A DNA stretch of 64,000 nt from CATQHD01 sp965243165 (GCA_965243165.1 OZ251535.1:1798001-1862000), one strand, 5' to 3'. Shown: positions 1 through 9,938, numbered from the stretch's first letter. Notes: generated by a model not told the origin, from the sequence alone. Numbers and translations are program-made.

Positions 1-966
1 GGCATGGAGATGGACGAGCAGGACGAGTACCGGGTCAAACCCATGAACTGCCCTTTTCACGTCCTGATCTACCGCTCGGCGGCCCGCTCCTACCGGGAGC
101 TGCCCATGCGCCTGTCGGAGCTGGGGGCGGTCTACCGCTACGAACGGTCGGGCGTGGTGCACGGCCTGATGCGGGCCAGGGGGTTCACCCAGGACGACTC
201 CCACACCTTCTGCACCCGGGAACAGCTTCCCTCCGAGCTGTTGATGCATCTCGACTTCGTGCTCGGCCTGCTCAGAGACTTCGGCTTCGGCGAGTTCGAG
301 GCGGAGCTGGCCACCCGGCCCGAGGAGAAATGGGTGGGCGAGCTGGGCCTCTGGCAGCTGGCCGAACAGGCCCTGGAGGACTCCCTGAGGGAGGCGGGCG
401 TCCCCTACACGACGGCGGAGGGGGAGGGGGCCTTCTACGGACCGAAGATCGACGTGCACATCCGCGACGCCATCGGGCGCCGCTGGCAGATGTCCACCAT
501 CCAGGTGGACTTCTCCCTCCCTGAACGCTTCGGCCTTGAATACGTGACCCCCGCCGACGGCAGGGAACGCCCGGTGATGATCCACTCCGCCAAGTTCGGA
601 TCGCTGGAGCGGTTCCTGGGGGTGCTGATCGAGCACTACGCCGGAGCGTTTCCCATGTGGCTGGCGCCGGTGCAGGCGGCGGTGATCCCGGTGGCCGACC
701 GCCACCAGCCCTACGCCGCCCGGGCGGCCGCCGCCCTGGCGGACCGGGGAATGCGGGTCGAGCTGGGAAGCGGACCGGGCAGGCTGGGGGAGAAGGTCAG
801 GTCGGCCATCATCCGAAAGATTCCGGCGGCGCTTGTTACCGGCGATCAGGACGCGGCCGACGGCACGGTGGGGCTGCGCCTGCTGGGGGAGAAAAGGGAC
901 CGGCGCGGCGTGCCCCTGGACGAGGCGGTGGAGGAGCTGGCCGCCGCCGCCCGCCCTCCGCGCTGA
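1..966 (+). CDS. thrS: Threonyl-tRNA synthetase, C-terminal part (5' end outside window)
   Basis: Charges tRNA-Thr with threonine in the cytoplasm. The reading frame is open from base 1, so the N-terminal TGS and editing domains and the start of the class II core lie upstream. Visible are the core beginning around RVKPMNCPFH, whose Cys is a zinc ligand in the family, then motif 2 (YRYERSG), the second zinc ligand His in DDSHTF, the third in VMIHSAKFGS, and motif 3 (GSLERFLGVLIEHY). From about residue 220 of the visible part the HGTP anticodon-binding domain follows to the stop. It lies upstream of the lipid genes at 5.0 kb, as thrS does near the PIM genes of mycobacteria, but here three minus-strand genes intervene. 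A 6-bp GC hairpin (974-991) follows the stop. Confidence 0.97.
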   Translation, partial: GMEMDEQDEYRVKPMNCPFHVLIYRSAARSYRELPMRLSELGAVYRYERSGVVHGLMRARGFTQDDSHTFCTREQLPSELLMHLDFVLGLLRDFGFGEFEAELATRPEEKWVGELGLWQLAEQALEDSLREAGVPYTTAEGEGAFYGPKIDVHIRDAIGRRWQMSTIQVDFSLPERFGLEYVTPADGRERPVMIHSAKFGSLERFLGVLIEHYAGAFPMWLAPVQAAVIPVADRHQPYAARAAAALADRGMRVELGSGPGRLGEKVRSAIIRKIPAALVTGDQDAADGTVGLRLLGEKRDRRGVPLDEAVEELAAAARPPR

Positions 967-1009
967 GCGCATCCGCCCGGCCCGGCGGGCGCGGGCGGGC
1001 AGGATGGCT

Positions 1010-1021
1010 GGGGGGGGGGGG
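1010..1021. repeat. 12-bp G homopolymer between convergent genes
   Basis: An uninterrupted run of 12 G lies between the thrS stop and the stop of the convergent minus-strand gene. A similar 13-base C run lies at 10537-10549, also between converging gene ends. It could be a slippage-prone tract, part of an overlapping 3' end, or an assembly weak spot. Confidence 0.8.
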
Positions 1022-1024
1022 TGG

Positions 1025-1504
1025 TCAACCGGGCGGGGGCAGCTCCTCGACGTAGATCTCTCCCAGAGGATCTCCCGTAACCGCCTCCAGGCGCACCAGC
1101 GCCCGGCGGTCGGGGGGGTCTTCGGCCGAATAGAGCACCACCGCCCACACCGGGCGGGACCGGAAACCTACGAACACGAGGGAGGCCGAGGCGTGGCCGA
1201 CCGGGAACGGAGAGGCGGCCGCCGCCCGGCGGAAGGCCTCCTCCTGGTCGATCCGGAGCGGCCAGGCGGCGTTGCGGTGGAGGAAGGCGAGCACCAGCAG
1301 CCCCAGCGCCGCCGCCCAGAACCCGGGCGACAGTTCGGCCAGGGCCGCCAGCGCGGCCAGGCCGGCGGCGGCGGTGTAGATGCGGGCGGAAATGCGCCGG
1401 CGGGCGGGGGAGGGGAAGCGGTAGGCCCCGAGCACCCCCGAATCGAGGTCTTCGGGCACCCCTTCCGCCTCGGCCACCTCGCGGGGGATGCGGATGCCGT
1501 CCAT
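1025..1504 (-). CDS. Small membrane protein of unknown function
   Basis: 159 residues, not recognised. It starts at an ATG overlapping the citrate synthase stop by one base (TGATG), so it is probably translationally coupled to that gene. Residues about 42-76 are strongly hydrophobic (GLAALAALAELSPGFWAAAL and following), giving one long or two short membrane segments as a hairpin. The soluble C-terminal half carries FVGFRSRPVWAVVLYSAEDP and ends in Pro and Gly. No enzymatic motif was seen. A longer open frame continues upstream through citrate synthase in another phase but is an antisense-type shadow of the GC-rich genes. Confidence 0.7.
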   Translation of the reverse strand: MDGIRIPREVAEAEGVPEDLDSGVLGAYRFPSPARRRISARIYTAAAGLAALAALAELSPGFWAAALGLLVLAFLHRNAAWPLRIDQEEAFRRAAAASPFPVGHASASLVFVGFRSRPVWAVVLYSAEDPPDRRALVRLEAVTGDPLGEIYVEELPPPG

Positions 1505-2787
1505 CAGCGCCGGTCGATGGGGGTGTAGTCGCGCCTCGTGTATCCGGTGTAGATCTGGCGTGGGCGTTTGATCCGGACCTGCGGATCGTCGATCATCTCC
1601 CTCCACTGGGCCAGCCAGCCGGGGAGCCGGCCCAACGCGAACAGCACGGTGAACTGCTCGCTGGGGAAGCCGAGCGCCCGGTAGAGGATGCCGGAGTAGA
1701 AGTCCACGTTGGGGTAGATGCGGCGTTGGATGAAGAAGTCGTCGGCCAGCGCCTCCTGCTCGAGCCGCAGGGCCAGCTCCAGCAGAGGATCGTCCTGTTC
1801 GCCCAACAGCTTGCGGGCGTGGTGTTTGATCAGGTCCGACCGGGGGTCGAAGTTCCGGTATACGCGGTGGCCGAAGCCCATCAGCCGGAACGGATCGCTG
1901 CGGTCCTTCGCCCGCTCCAGCCAGCGGCCGGGGTCGCCGCCCCCGGCCAGGATCGCTTCCAGCATTTCGATCACCCGCTGGTTGGCCCCGCCGTGGAGCG
2001 GCCCGGACAGGCCCAGCACCCCCGCCGCCACGGCGGAGAACAGATTGGCCAGGCTGGAACCCACCACCCGCACCGCCGAGGTGGAGAGGTTCTGGCCGTG
2101 GTCGGCATGCAGGATCAGCAGCGCCTCCATCGCCGCGGCGTGGGATGGGTCGGGCCGGTGGCCGGCGCCGCCCCCCGGATGGAACATCATGTTGAGGAAA
2201 TCGGCCGCGTAGCCGAGGCCGGGGCGGGGGTCGATGTAGGTGCGGTCGCCGCCGCTCCGGTGCGACCAGGCGGCTAGGGCGGGCATCTTGGCGATGAGAT
2301 GCACCGCGCCCAGCCGGGCCGATTCGGGGTCGGCCGGCTCGCCCGCCCCCGGGAAATAGGCCCCCAGCAGAGCGGCGGCGGCGGCCAGCTTCTGCATGGG
2401 GTGGGCGCCCGCCGGAAAGGACTCGAGGACGGAGGCGAAGCCGTCGGGCAGCTGCGCCAGGCGGGCGGTCTCCTCCCGGTATGCGTCCAGCTCGCTCCGG
2501 GAAGGAAGCTCCCCCCGGTCGAGCAGCCAGGCCGTCTCGAGGAAGGATGACCGCTCCGCCAGCTGGCCGATCGGATAACCCCGGTAGCGGAGGATGCCTT
2601 CCTCTCCGTCGATGTAGGTAACGCCGCTGACCGCCTCGGCGGTGTTGCCGTACCCCGGGTCGAGCGTCACCAGGCCGGCGTCCCGGCGCAAACGCCGGAT
2701 GTCCACGGCCTTCCCGCCTTCGGTCGACTCGACGATCGGGAGGGAGGCCAGGTCCTTCCCGTCCGCCCGGAGGGTCGCTTCTGACAT
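1504..2787 (-). CDS. gltA: Citrate synthase
   Basis: Condenses acetyl-CoA with oxaloacetate to citrate, the entry step of the TCA cycle. 427 residues, normal for the large bacterial type. The catalytic triad is visible: His in PLHGGANQRV, His in MGFGHRVYRN, and Asp in YPNVDFYSG. The N-terminal region has the usual YIDGEEGILRYRGYPIGQLA segment and the C-terminus the RPRQIYTGY motif. The start is an ATG 33 bp after the stop of the EF-G-like gene, so the two genes and the following membrane protein form a likely minus-strand operon. Gene order EF-G-like then citrate synthase interrupts the thrS to lipid-gene neighbourhood. Confidence 0.97.
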   Translation of the reverse strand: MSEATLRADGKDLASLPIVESTEGGKAVDIRRLRRDAGLVTLDPGYGNTAEAVSGVTYIDGEEGILRYRGYPIGQLAERSSFLETAWLLDRGELPSRSELDAYREETARLAQLPDGFASVLESFPAGAHPMQKLAAAAALLGAYFPGAGEPADPESARLGAVHLIAKMPALAAWSHRSGGDRTYIDPRPGLGYAADFLNMMFHPGGGAGHRPDPSHAAAMEALLILHADHGQNLSTSAVRVVGSSLANLFSAVAAGVLGLSGPLHGGANQRVIEMLEAILAGGGDPGRWLERAKDRSDPFRLMGFGHRVYRNFDPRSDLIKHHARKLLGEQDDPLLELALRLEQEALADDFFIQRRIYPNVDFYSGILYRALGFPSEQFTVLFALGRLPGWLAQWREMIDDPQVRIKRPRQIYTGYTRRDYTPIDRR

Positions 2788-2820
2788 GGGTGCGCCTCTG
2801 ACTGCCTTCTGATCGGACTT

Positions 2821-4869
2821 CTAATCGGAGTCGGCCTTGGCCGCCGCCGCCACCTTCTGGACTTCCTGCGGGGGTGCGGCCTCGTAGTGCGAGAAGGAGA
2901 TCTCGAACGAACCCCGCCCTCCTGTCATCGACCGGAGATCGACAGAATACCTTTGCATCTCCGACATGGGCGCCTCCGCGCTGACCACCCGGTTGCGCCC
3001 GTCGGCGTCCATTCCCAGCACCCGGCCCCGCTTGGAGTTCAGGTCGCCTATCACATCGCCCATGTACGCCTCGGGAACCCGGATCTCGACCACCGCGATG
3101 GGTTCGAGGATGGTGGCCCGCAGGTCGGGCCCGGCGGCCCGCACGGCCATGATGCCCGCCATGCGGAAGCTCAGCTCGTCGGAGTCGACCGAGTGGTACT
3201 TGCCGTCGTACAGGGTGGCCCGCACGTCTATCACCGGGTAGCCGGCCAATATCCCCCTCTCCAAGGCCTCCTTGATTCCCCGGTCGACCGCCGGTATGAG
3301 GTTGCGGGGGATGGACCCGCCTTTGATCTGGTCGACGAACTCGTACCCTTCCCCGCGCCCGTTGGGCTCGAACTTCACGTAGGCCACCCCGAACTGGCCG
3401 CGCCCGCCCGACTGTTTCTTGTGCTTGCCTTCCGCGTCGGCCCGGCCCCGGATGGTCTCCCGGTAGGGGATGCGCGGCAGCCCGGTGTCCATCTCCACCC
3501 CGAAACGGCGGGCCACCTTGGCCAGGGTGACGTTCACATGCGCCTCCCCCAGCCCCGACAGCACCGTCTCCTTGGTCTCGGCCCGGCGCTCCACCATGAT
3601 GGTCGGATCCTCTTCGTTGGCGCGCGCCAGGGCGGTGGACAGCTTGTCCTCGTCCTGGGTGGAGCGGGGCGAAACCGTTACCTCGTGGACCGGGCGGGGC
3701 GCCGCCGCCGGCTCGATGACGGCGTCGCATCCCTGCTCCCGGATCGTGCCGCCCACCCGCAGGTTGTCCAGCTTGGCCACCGAGGCGATGGAACCCGCGG
3801 TGATCTCGTCCAGGTCTACGTGTTCCTTGCCCTGCAGGGCGAAGAGGTTGGTCATCCTGAACTTCTCGCCGTCCGGCGTCTCCAGCGCGAGGTCGGGGTG
3901 GTAGGAGCCCGAGAAGACCCGGAAGGTGTTGATGCGCCCCACGTACTGGTCGCCCGAGGTCTTGAAGATGTAGGCGGCGAACCGGCCGCCCGGGTCGATG
4001 TCCAGGGTTCCCGCCAGGGTGGGGGGCGCCGGGCGCTCCAGAGGGGAGGGGCCGAAGTCGACCATGAACTCGGCCAGGGTGTCGATGCCCACCAAGGCGC
4101 CGGCCGATCCGACCAGCACCGGGAAGATGTCCCCGGCCAGCATGGCGGTGCGGACCACCTCGATGATCTTCTCGCGGGAAGGCTCCTCGCCCTCGAAATA
4201 GGCTTCGAGCAGGCCGTCGTCGGTCTCCACCACCGCCTCGACCAGGGCGGTCCTGATCTCGTCGACGGCGCCGGCCAGGTCGGCGGGGGTGTCGATGGGG
4301 GCGCCCTTGGTCTCTCCCTCGGTGTAGCCGAAGGCCTGGCCCGACACCATCCGCACCAGCCCCGACAGCCCGCTCTCTTCGCCGATCGGCGCCTGGACCG
4401 GGGCGATCCGCTTTCCGAAGGCCTCGGTCAGCTGCTCCAGGGTGCGGGAGAAAGAAGCCCGGTCGCGGTCGAGCTTGTTGATGAAGACCGCCCGGGCGAG
4501 CCCTTCTTCCTCGGCGGCCTCCCAGAGGATCTCGGTCTGCACCTCGACCCCGTCCACGGCGGAAACCACGAACACGGCCAGATCGACCGCCCGCAGGGCC
4601 GCCTTGGCGTCCCCCACGAAGTCGGCGTAGCCGGGGGTGTCCACCAGGTTGACCCTGACCCCGCTCTGCTGGAAGGAAGCGACCGCCAGCCCGAGGGAGC
4701 TGCCGCGGTCGATCTCCTCGGGTTCGAAGTCCATGACGGTGTTGCCGGCCTCCACCGACCCCACCCGGGTGGTGAGGCCCGCGTTGTAGAGCAATGCTTC
4801 GGCCGCGGCGGTCTTGCCCGCTCCGCCGTGGCCGAACAGGCCCACATTGCGAATTGTGTCCGATCCCAT
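2821..4869 (-). CDS. Elongation factor G-like translational GTPase
   Basis: 682 residues with the EF-G architecture: GTPase domain at the N-terminus, domain II, and the C-terminal domains III-V. P-loop GHGGAGKT is at residues 13-20, the G3 motif DTPGYADF begins at 77, and the G4 motif NKLD is at 131-134. The G1 sequence and the RGSSLG switch region differ from housekeeping EF-G (AHIDAGKT, RGITI). This matches the EF-G-like or EF-G2 subgroup common in actinobacteria, whose exact role is unsettled. It is probably not the main elongation factor, which usually lies in the rpsL-rpsG-fusA-tuf operon. It is the first gene of the minus-strand group. Confidence 0.9.
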   Translation of the reverse strand: MGSDTIRNVGLFGHGGAGKTAAAEALLYNAGLTTRVGSVEAGNTVMDFEPEEIDRGSSLGLAVASFQQSGVRVNLVDTPGYADFVGDAKAALRAVDLAVFVVSAVDGVEVQTEILWEAAEEEGLARAVFINKLDRDRASFSRTLEQLTEAFGKRIAPVQAPIGEESGLSGLVRMVSGQAFGYTEGETKGAPIDTPADLAGAVDEIRTALVEAVVETDDGLLEAYFEGEEPSREKIIEVVRTAMLAGDIFPVLVGSAGALVGIDTLAEFMVDFGPSPLERPAPPTLAGTLDIDPGGRFAAYIFKTSGDQYVGRINTFRVFSGSYHPDLALETPDGEKFRMTNLFALQGKEHVDLDEITAGSIASVAKLDNLRVGGTIREQGCDAVIEPAAAPRPVHEVTVSPRSTQDEDKLSTALARANEEDPTIMVERRAETKETVLSGLGEAHVNVTLAKVARRFGVEMDTGLPRIPYRETIRGRADAEGKHKKQSGGRGQFGVAYVKFEPNGRGEGYEFVDQIKGGSIPRNLIPAVDRGIKEALERGILAGYPVIDVRATLYDGKYHSVDSDELSFRMAGIMAVRAAGPDLRATILEPIAVVEIRVPEAYMGDVIGDLNSKRGRVLGMDADGRNRVVSAEAPMSEMQRYSVDLRSMTGGRGSFEISFSHYEAAPPQEVQKVAAAAKADSD

Positions 4870-5007
4870 CTGCCTCAGCCTTCTCTCGGTCGCCTGAGTG
4901 TAGACGGGCGGCGCCCGGGCATATACGGGGCGGTTCGGCGCAGATCGGCTGCGGTCAACCCCGATTCACCGGTCGGCTGTGGTAATTTGTCGGAGGATGG
5001 TGTCGGC

Positions 5008-5646
5008 GTGATCGAACTTTGGGCCCGGCGTTACGTCGAAGCGGCGGTGGCGCCGGTGGGGCGGACCTTGGCCTGGATGCGGGTGCGGCCCGCCCATCTC
5101 ACCCTGGCCGGCCTGGCGGTGACGCTGGCGGGTTCCGTCTTGCTGGCCAACGGCAACGTGAGGGCGGGGGCGCTGGTGATCCTGGGGGGCTCGGCGCTGG
5201 ACGGGCTGGACGGCGCCGTCGCCCGGGCTTCGGGCACGGCTTCGGCCCGGGGCGCCCTCATCGACTCGGTGTTCGACCGGGTGGGCGAGACGGTCATGTT
5301 CGCCGCCTGCGGCTTCTGGCTGACCTCCAGGGACTCGCCCCAGGAGGGGGATCCGGCCTTGGTGCTCCTGTGCGTGCTGAGCCTGGGCGCCTCCCTCGTG
5401 ATCTCCTATCTGCGGGCCAAGGCCGACATCGGCGGAGTCGAAGGGCGGGGAGGCCTCATGGGGCGCGCCGAACGGGTCATCCTGTTCACGGCCGGTTTCT
5501 TGGCCGGCCAGGTAACCGTGATGCTGTGGCTGATGGCCGTCCTCACCTGGTTCACCGTCTTCCAACGCTTCGCCAAGACCTGGCGCCAGCTCGACGCGAT
5601 CCCCCGGGAAGCGGAAGGAAGCCGCCCGGCCCGGCTCGAAGAGTGA
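5008..5646 (+). CDS. pgsA: CDP-alcohol phosphatidyltransferase (likely phosphatidylinositol-phosphate synthase)
   Basis: Membrane enzyme moving a phosphatidyl group from CDP-diacylglycerol to an alcohol. In this context the acceptor is probably inositol phosphate, the first step of PIM synthesis. 212 residues starting at a GTG at 5008 with GGAGG 11 bp upstream. The family signature is intact: DGLDGAVAR followed by the GALIDSVFD block, supplying the four metal-binding aspartates at about residues 70-95. Several hydrophobic segments follow (SLGASLVISYL, VILFTAGFLAGQV). Its stop overlaps the next gene (GTGA), and the order phosphatidyltransferase, acyltransferase, PimA-like glycosyltransferase matches the mycobacterial PI and PIM locus. 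Phosphatidylglycerophosphate synthase is the alternative. Confidence 0.88.
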   Translation: MIELWARRYVEAAVAPVGRTLAWMRVRPAHLTLAGLAVTLAGSVLLANGNVRAGALVILGGSALDGLDGAVARASGTASARGALIDSVFDRVGETVMFAACGFWLTSRDSPQEGDPALVLLCVLSLGASLVISYLRAKADIGGVEGRGGLMGRAERVILFTAGFLAGQVTVMLWLMAVLTWFTVFQRFAKTWRQLDAIPREAEGSRPARLEE

Positions 5647-6560
5647 GCGGCGCCTATCTGGCCTACCGGGCGGGGTCGGGCCTGCTCAGCATCCTTCCCG
5701 AACCCGCCGTCCGGCGCCTGGGCCGGTTGGCCGGGCGGCTGGCGTGGCGGCGGGCCGGACGGCCGGGGCGGCCCGGATACCGCAGAGAAATGGCGCTGCG
5801 GCACATGCGGCGGGTGCTCCCCGACGCGGGGGAGGAGGAAGTCGAGCGGACGGCCGAGGAGCTGTTCGCCGCCTACGGCCGCTACTGGGCCGAGGTCCTG
5901 TGGTTCCGGCCCCGCCGGTTCGCGGAGGTGCGGTCGCGCATGTCGTCGTCCGGCCTGGAGCATGTACGGGCGGTGCAGGCCGAGCAGCGCCCCATGATCA
6001 TCGCCCTGCCCCACATCGGGAACTGGGAGATGGCGGCCGTCCTGGCCGACGAGGAGGGGGTGCGCATCACCGCGGTGGCCGAGGCGCTGGCCGACCGCCG
6101 GCTGGCTGACTGGTTCACCGGCATGCGGGCCCGGCTGAATATCGGGGTGGTGCTGGCCGAAGGCCCGGGAACGATGAGGGCGCTGCTGTCCCTTCTGCGC
6201 GAGGGGCATACGATCGCGCTGGTGGCGGACCGGAACATAGGGGGGAGGGGGATAGAAGTGGAGTTCTTCGGAGAAAAGACCGCCCTGCCCGCCGGCCCGG
6301 CGGTGATGGCCCTGAGAACCGGGGCGGCGCTGCTGGCGGGCGCCTCCTACTTCCAACCGGGGGCCGGGCACCGGATGGCGGTGCTGCCTCCGATCGAAGC
6401 GCCGGAGCGGGGCGCCCCCGACCGGGCGGCGGTCATGACCCAGGAGCTGGCCGGCCGCTTCGAGCAGCTGATCAGGGAGGCGCCCGCCCAGTGGCACCTG
6501 GTGCAGCCCAACTGGCCCTCCGACCGGGAATTCCTGGCCGCCCGCCGAGAGGGCCGATGA
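5643..6560 (+). CDS. Phosphatidylinositol mannoside acyltransferase (LpxL/HtrB superfamily)
   Basis: Transfers an acyl chain onto the mannose of PIM at the inner face of the membrane; PatA-like by position. 305 residues starting at a GTG that overlaps the preceding stop. The superfamily signature PHIGNWEMA (about residue 115) contains the catalytic His and the acidic residue five positions on. A second conserved block, ALVADRNIGGRGIEVEFFG, is the usual RDxxxxG-like substrate region. The N-terminal stretch AGSGLLSILPEPAVRRLGRL is amphipathic and typical for membrane association. Its stop overlaps the ATG of the glycosyltransferase (ATGA). Confidence 0.9.
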   Translation: MSGAYLAYRAGSGLLSILPEPAVRRLGRLAGRLAWRRAGRPGRPGYRREMALRHMRRVLPDAGEEEVERTAEELFAAYGRYWAEVLWFRPRRFAEVRSRMSSSGLEHVRAVQAEQRPMIIALPHIGNWEMAAVLADEEGVRITAVAEALADRRLADWFTGMRARLNIGVVLAEGPGTMRALLSLLREGHTIALVADRNIGGRGIEVEFFGEKTALPAGPAVMALRTGAALLAGASYFQPGAGHRMAVLPPIEAPERGAPDRAAVMTQELAGRFEQLIREAPAQWHLVQPNWPSDREFLAARREGR

Positions 6561-7609
6561 GGATCGCGGTCGTCTCCCCCTACGCGCTGGACGTCCCCGG
6601 CGGGGTGCAGCATCAGGTGACCGGGCTGGTCGAGCGCCTCCGGCTTCTCGGCGAGGACGCCTACGCGGCGGGGCCGGGGGCGGAGGGGCGGGAGGGCGCC
6701 GCGGACTTGGGGGGGTGGGTGAAGGTGCGCACCAACCGCTCGAAGGCCCCGCTGGCCCTGTCGCCGCGGGTGTTCGCAAAGACGGTGCAGGCGCTGGCCG
6801 GCGCCGACGTGATCCACATCCACGAACCGTTCACGCCGCTGGCCGGGTGGGCGGCGCTGCGGGCGGCGAGGCGGGCCGCCCGGCCGGTGGCGGTCACCTT
6901 CCACGCCGACCCGCCGGGGGCGGTCGCGGCCCTGTACAGGCGGGGGAGGGGGCCGCTGAGGCGGGCCCTGGGGGGGGCGGCGGCCTCGGCGGTGAGCCCC
7001 ACCGCCCGGCGGGCGGTCGAGCCGCTGGGGGTCGATCTCGAGGTGATTCCCAACGCGGTCGACGTCGGCTCCTTCCGGGTTCCGGTCGAGCGGAACCCCC
7101 GGCAGGCGGCCTTCGTGGGCCGGCCCGACCCCCGCAAGGGGCTCGACCTGCTGCTGGCGGCCTGGCCGGAGGTGCGGGCGCGGGCCCCCGGCGCCTCGCT
7201 GGCGGTCATGGGGGGCGGCGGATCGGCCCGAGAGGCGCCCGGGGTGCGGTTCCTGGGCAGGGTCGGCGAGGCGGAGAAGCGGGCCGTTCTGGCGGGGAGC
7301 GGGGTGTTCTGCGCCCCCAACCGGGGCGGAGAGAGCTTCGGCATCACCGTGGCCGAAGCCATGGCGGCCGGGTGCGCGGTGGTGGCCAGCGACCTGGAGG
7401 CCTTCGCCGACGTGCTGGCCGGGTCGGGGCTGCTGTTCCGCAACGGCGACCGGGCGGGGCTGGCCGGCGCCCTGGTGCGGGCGCTGACCGACGGCGGGCT
7501 GCAGCGCAGGCTGGCGGAGGCGGGGGCCGCCCGGGTGCAGATGTTCGACTGGGCGGAGACGGCGGGCCGCTACCTGAACCTCTACCGGCGGGCGGGGCCG
7601 GTAGTATGA
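6557..7609 (+). CDS. pimA: PimA-like GT4 glycosyltransferase (phosphatidylinositol mannosyltransferase)
   Basis: Uses GDP-mannose to mannosylate phosphatidylinositol, starting PIM synthesis. 350 residues. The N-terminus MRIAVVSPYALDVPGGVQ closely resembles mycobacterial PimA, including the glycine-rich loop that contacts donor and lipid. The first Rossmann domain ends near HIHEPFTPLAG. The second contains the GRPDPRKGLDLLLAA donor region and the GT4 EX7E block GGESFGITVAEAMAAG, followed by VVASDLEAF. The ATG overlaps the acyltransferase stop, so the three lipid genes form a coupled operon. The 76-bp gap to pdxS may hold a new promoter. Confidence 0.93.
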   Translation: MRIAVVSPYALDVPGGVQHQVTGLVERLRLLGEDAYAAGPGAEGREGAADLGGWVKVRTNRSKAPLALSPRVFAKTVQALAGADVIHIHEPFTPLAGWAALRAARRAARPVAVTFHADPPGAVAALYRRGRGPLRRALGGAAASAVSPTARRAVEPLGVDLEVIPNAVDVGSFRVPVERNPRQAAFVGRPDPRKGLDLLLAAWPEVRARAPGASLAVMGGGGSAREAPGVRFLGRVGEAEKRAVLAGSGVFCAPNRGGESFGITVAEAMAAGCAVVASDLEAFADVLAGSGLLFRNGDRAGLAGALVRALTDGGLQRRLAEAGAARVQMFDWAETAGRYLNLYRRAGPVV

Positions 7610-7685
7610 CCTCGGGCCGGGTAGTACCGTACAGAGAACGGGAGCGCCCGCCGTAAGGATCCGTGAAGATATCTTGGAGGGGGCC

Positions 7686-8597
<912 letters not shown>

Positions 8598-8601
8598 GGC
8601 C

Positions 8602-9192
8602 ATGACCGCCGCACCGGCGCCGGTCGTCGGTGTCCTCGCCCTGCAGGGAGACGTGCGCGAGCACTCCAGGATGGCGGCCGCCGCCGGGGGAGAGGCGGCG
8701 GAGGTGCGGCTCCCGGCCGACCTCGAGGAGATCGACGCCCTGATCATCCCGGGCGGCGAGTCCACCGCCATCGGCCGCCTGGCCGTCCTGTACGGGATGA
8801 TCGACCCGCTGCGCCGCCGCATCGAGGGCGGCCTTCCCGTCCTGGGAACCTGTGCGGGGATGATCTTCCTGGCCTCGGGGGTGGCCGACGGCGCCCAGCC
8901 CCAGCTGGAGGCGCTGGACATGACGGTGGAGCGGAACGCCTTCGGCCGCCAGAACGAGTCGTTCGAGTGTGAACTGCAGGTCGAAGGTTGGGATGAGGAA
9001 CTGCAAGCTGTATTCATAAGGGCGCCCCTGGTGGAAGAGGTTGGACCTGAGGTAGAGGTTCTGGCTGAACATGAAGGCCGGCCCGTCCTGGTGAGGAGCG
9101 GCAAGGTGCTGGCGGCGGCCTTCCATCCGGAGCTGACCGGCGACCTCAGACTGCATCGTATGCTGATAGGCATGACGGAGGAGGACGGCTGA
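8602..9192 (+). CDS. pdxT: Pyridoxal 5'-phosphate synthase, PdxT glutaminase subunit
   Basis: Hydrolyses glutamine and channels ammonia to PdxS. 196 residues, standard size. Class I-like triad: Cys in LGTCAGMIFLA and the His-x-Glu pair in AAFHPELTGD. The N-terminal VGVLALQGDVREH and IIPGGESTAIGRL blocks are diagnostic. A short stretch around 8990-9070 is AT-richer than the rest but keeps frame. Its TGA overlaps the yebC start (TGATG). Confidence 0.97.
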   Translation: MTAAPAPVVGVLALQGDVREHSRMAAAAGGEAAEVRLPADLEEIDALIIPGGESTAIGRLAVLYGMIDPLRRRIEGGLPVLGTCAGMIFLASGVADGAQPQLEALDMTVERNAFGRQNESFECELQVEGWDEELQAVFIRAPLVEEVGPEVEVLAEHEGRPVLVRSGKVLAAAFHPELTGDLRLHRMLIGMTEEDG

Positions 9193-9938
9193 TGGCGGGC
9201 CACTCCAAATGGGCCAACATCAAGCACCGAAAAGGGCGCCAGGACGCGGCCCGCGGGCAGCTGTTCGCCAAGCTGTGCCGGGCGGTGGAAGCCGCCGCCC
9301 GCCAGGGGGGGAGCGACCCGGCGGGCAACGCGGTACTCGCCAACGCCATCGACAAGGCCCGGTCGGCCTCGGTGCCCAAGAGCAACATCGAAAGGGCCGT
9401 CCAGCGGGGCGCGGGCGGGCCGGCGGGGGATCGGCTCGACACCTTCTACTACGAGGGGTACGCCCCCGGAGGGGTGGCGCTGCTGGTGCAGGTGATGACC
9501 GACAACCGGAACCGGGCCGCCTCCGAGGTCCGGTCGGCCTTCACCAGGAACGGGGGCAACCTGGGAGAGCCGGGGTCGGTGGGTTACCTGTTCGACCAGA
9601 AGGGCTACCTTCTGGTCGAAGGTGAAGAAGACGACGTCATGCTGGCCGCCTTGGAGGGGGGGGCCGAGGACGTCCGGCCCAGCGGGGGCCAGTTCGAGGT
9701 GATAACCGCCCCCTCCGACATGGGCGCGGTCAGGGAATCGCTCGCCGGGTCCGGCTTGGCCGTGCGGTCCGCCGAGGTGACCCAGCTCCCTTCGGCCACC
9801 GTCGAGCTGGACGCCTCCAAAGCCTCCCGGGTGCTGCGCCTGGTGGACAACCTGGACGAGCTGATGGACGTCCAAGAGGTCTACGGCAACTTCGACATCC
9901 CCGAACACATCCTCGAATCCCTGGCCGCCCGAGGCTGA
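9192..9938 (+). CDS. yebC: YebC/PmpR-family protein (TACO1-like)
   Basis: 248 residues. The hallmark N-terminus MAGHSKWANIKHRKGRQDA is present, followed by the conserved KARSASVPKSNIERAV region and the YEGYAPGGVALLVQVMTDN block. The family was described as a DNA-binding regulator; members are also reported to assist translation of difficult nascent chains, so the role here is open. In many actinobacteria yebC is followed by ruvC-ruvA-ruvB; here a 624-bp gap with an R2 repeat and a converging molybdoenzyme gene follow instead. Confidence 0.95.
   Translation: MAGHSKWANIKHRKGRQDAARGQLFAKLCRAVEAAARQGGSDPAGNAVLANAIDKARSASVPKSNIERAVQRGAGGPAGDRLDTFYYEGYAPGGVALLVQVMTDNRNRAASEVRSAFTRNGGNLGEPGSVGYLFDQKGYLLVEGEEDDVMLAALEGGAEDVRPSGGQFEVITAPSDMGAVRESLAGSGLAVRSAEVTQLPSATVELDASKASRVLRLVDNLDELMDVQEVYGNFDIPEHILESLAARG

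Noticed and set aside
1025..3730. 901-residue minus-strand open frame covering citrate synthase and part of the EF-G-like gene
   Set aside because: Only its last 159 codons (from 1504) lie outside better genes; the rest is low-complexity Arg/Gly/Pro text antisense or out of phase with recognisable enzymes.
2887..5646. 919-residue plus-strand open frame ending in the phosphatidyltransferase
   Set aside because: Everything before 5008 is antisense to the EF-G-like gene; only the terminal 212 codons have family motifs.
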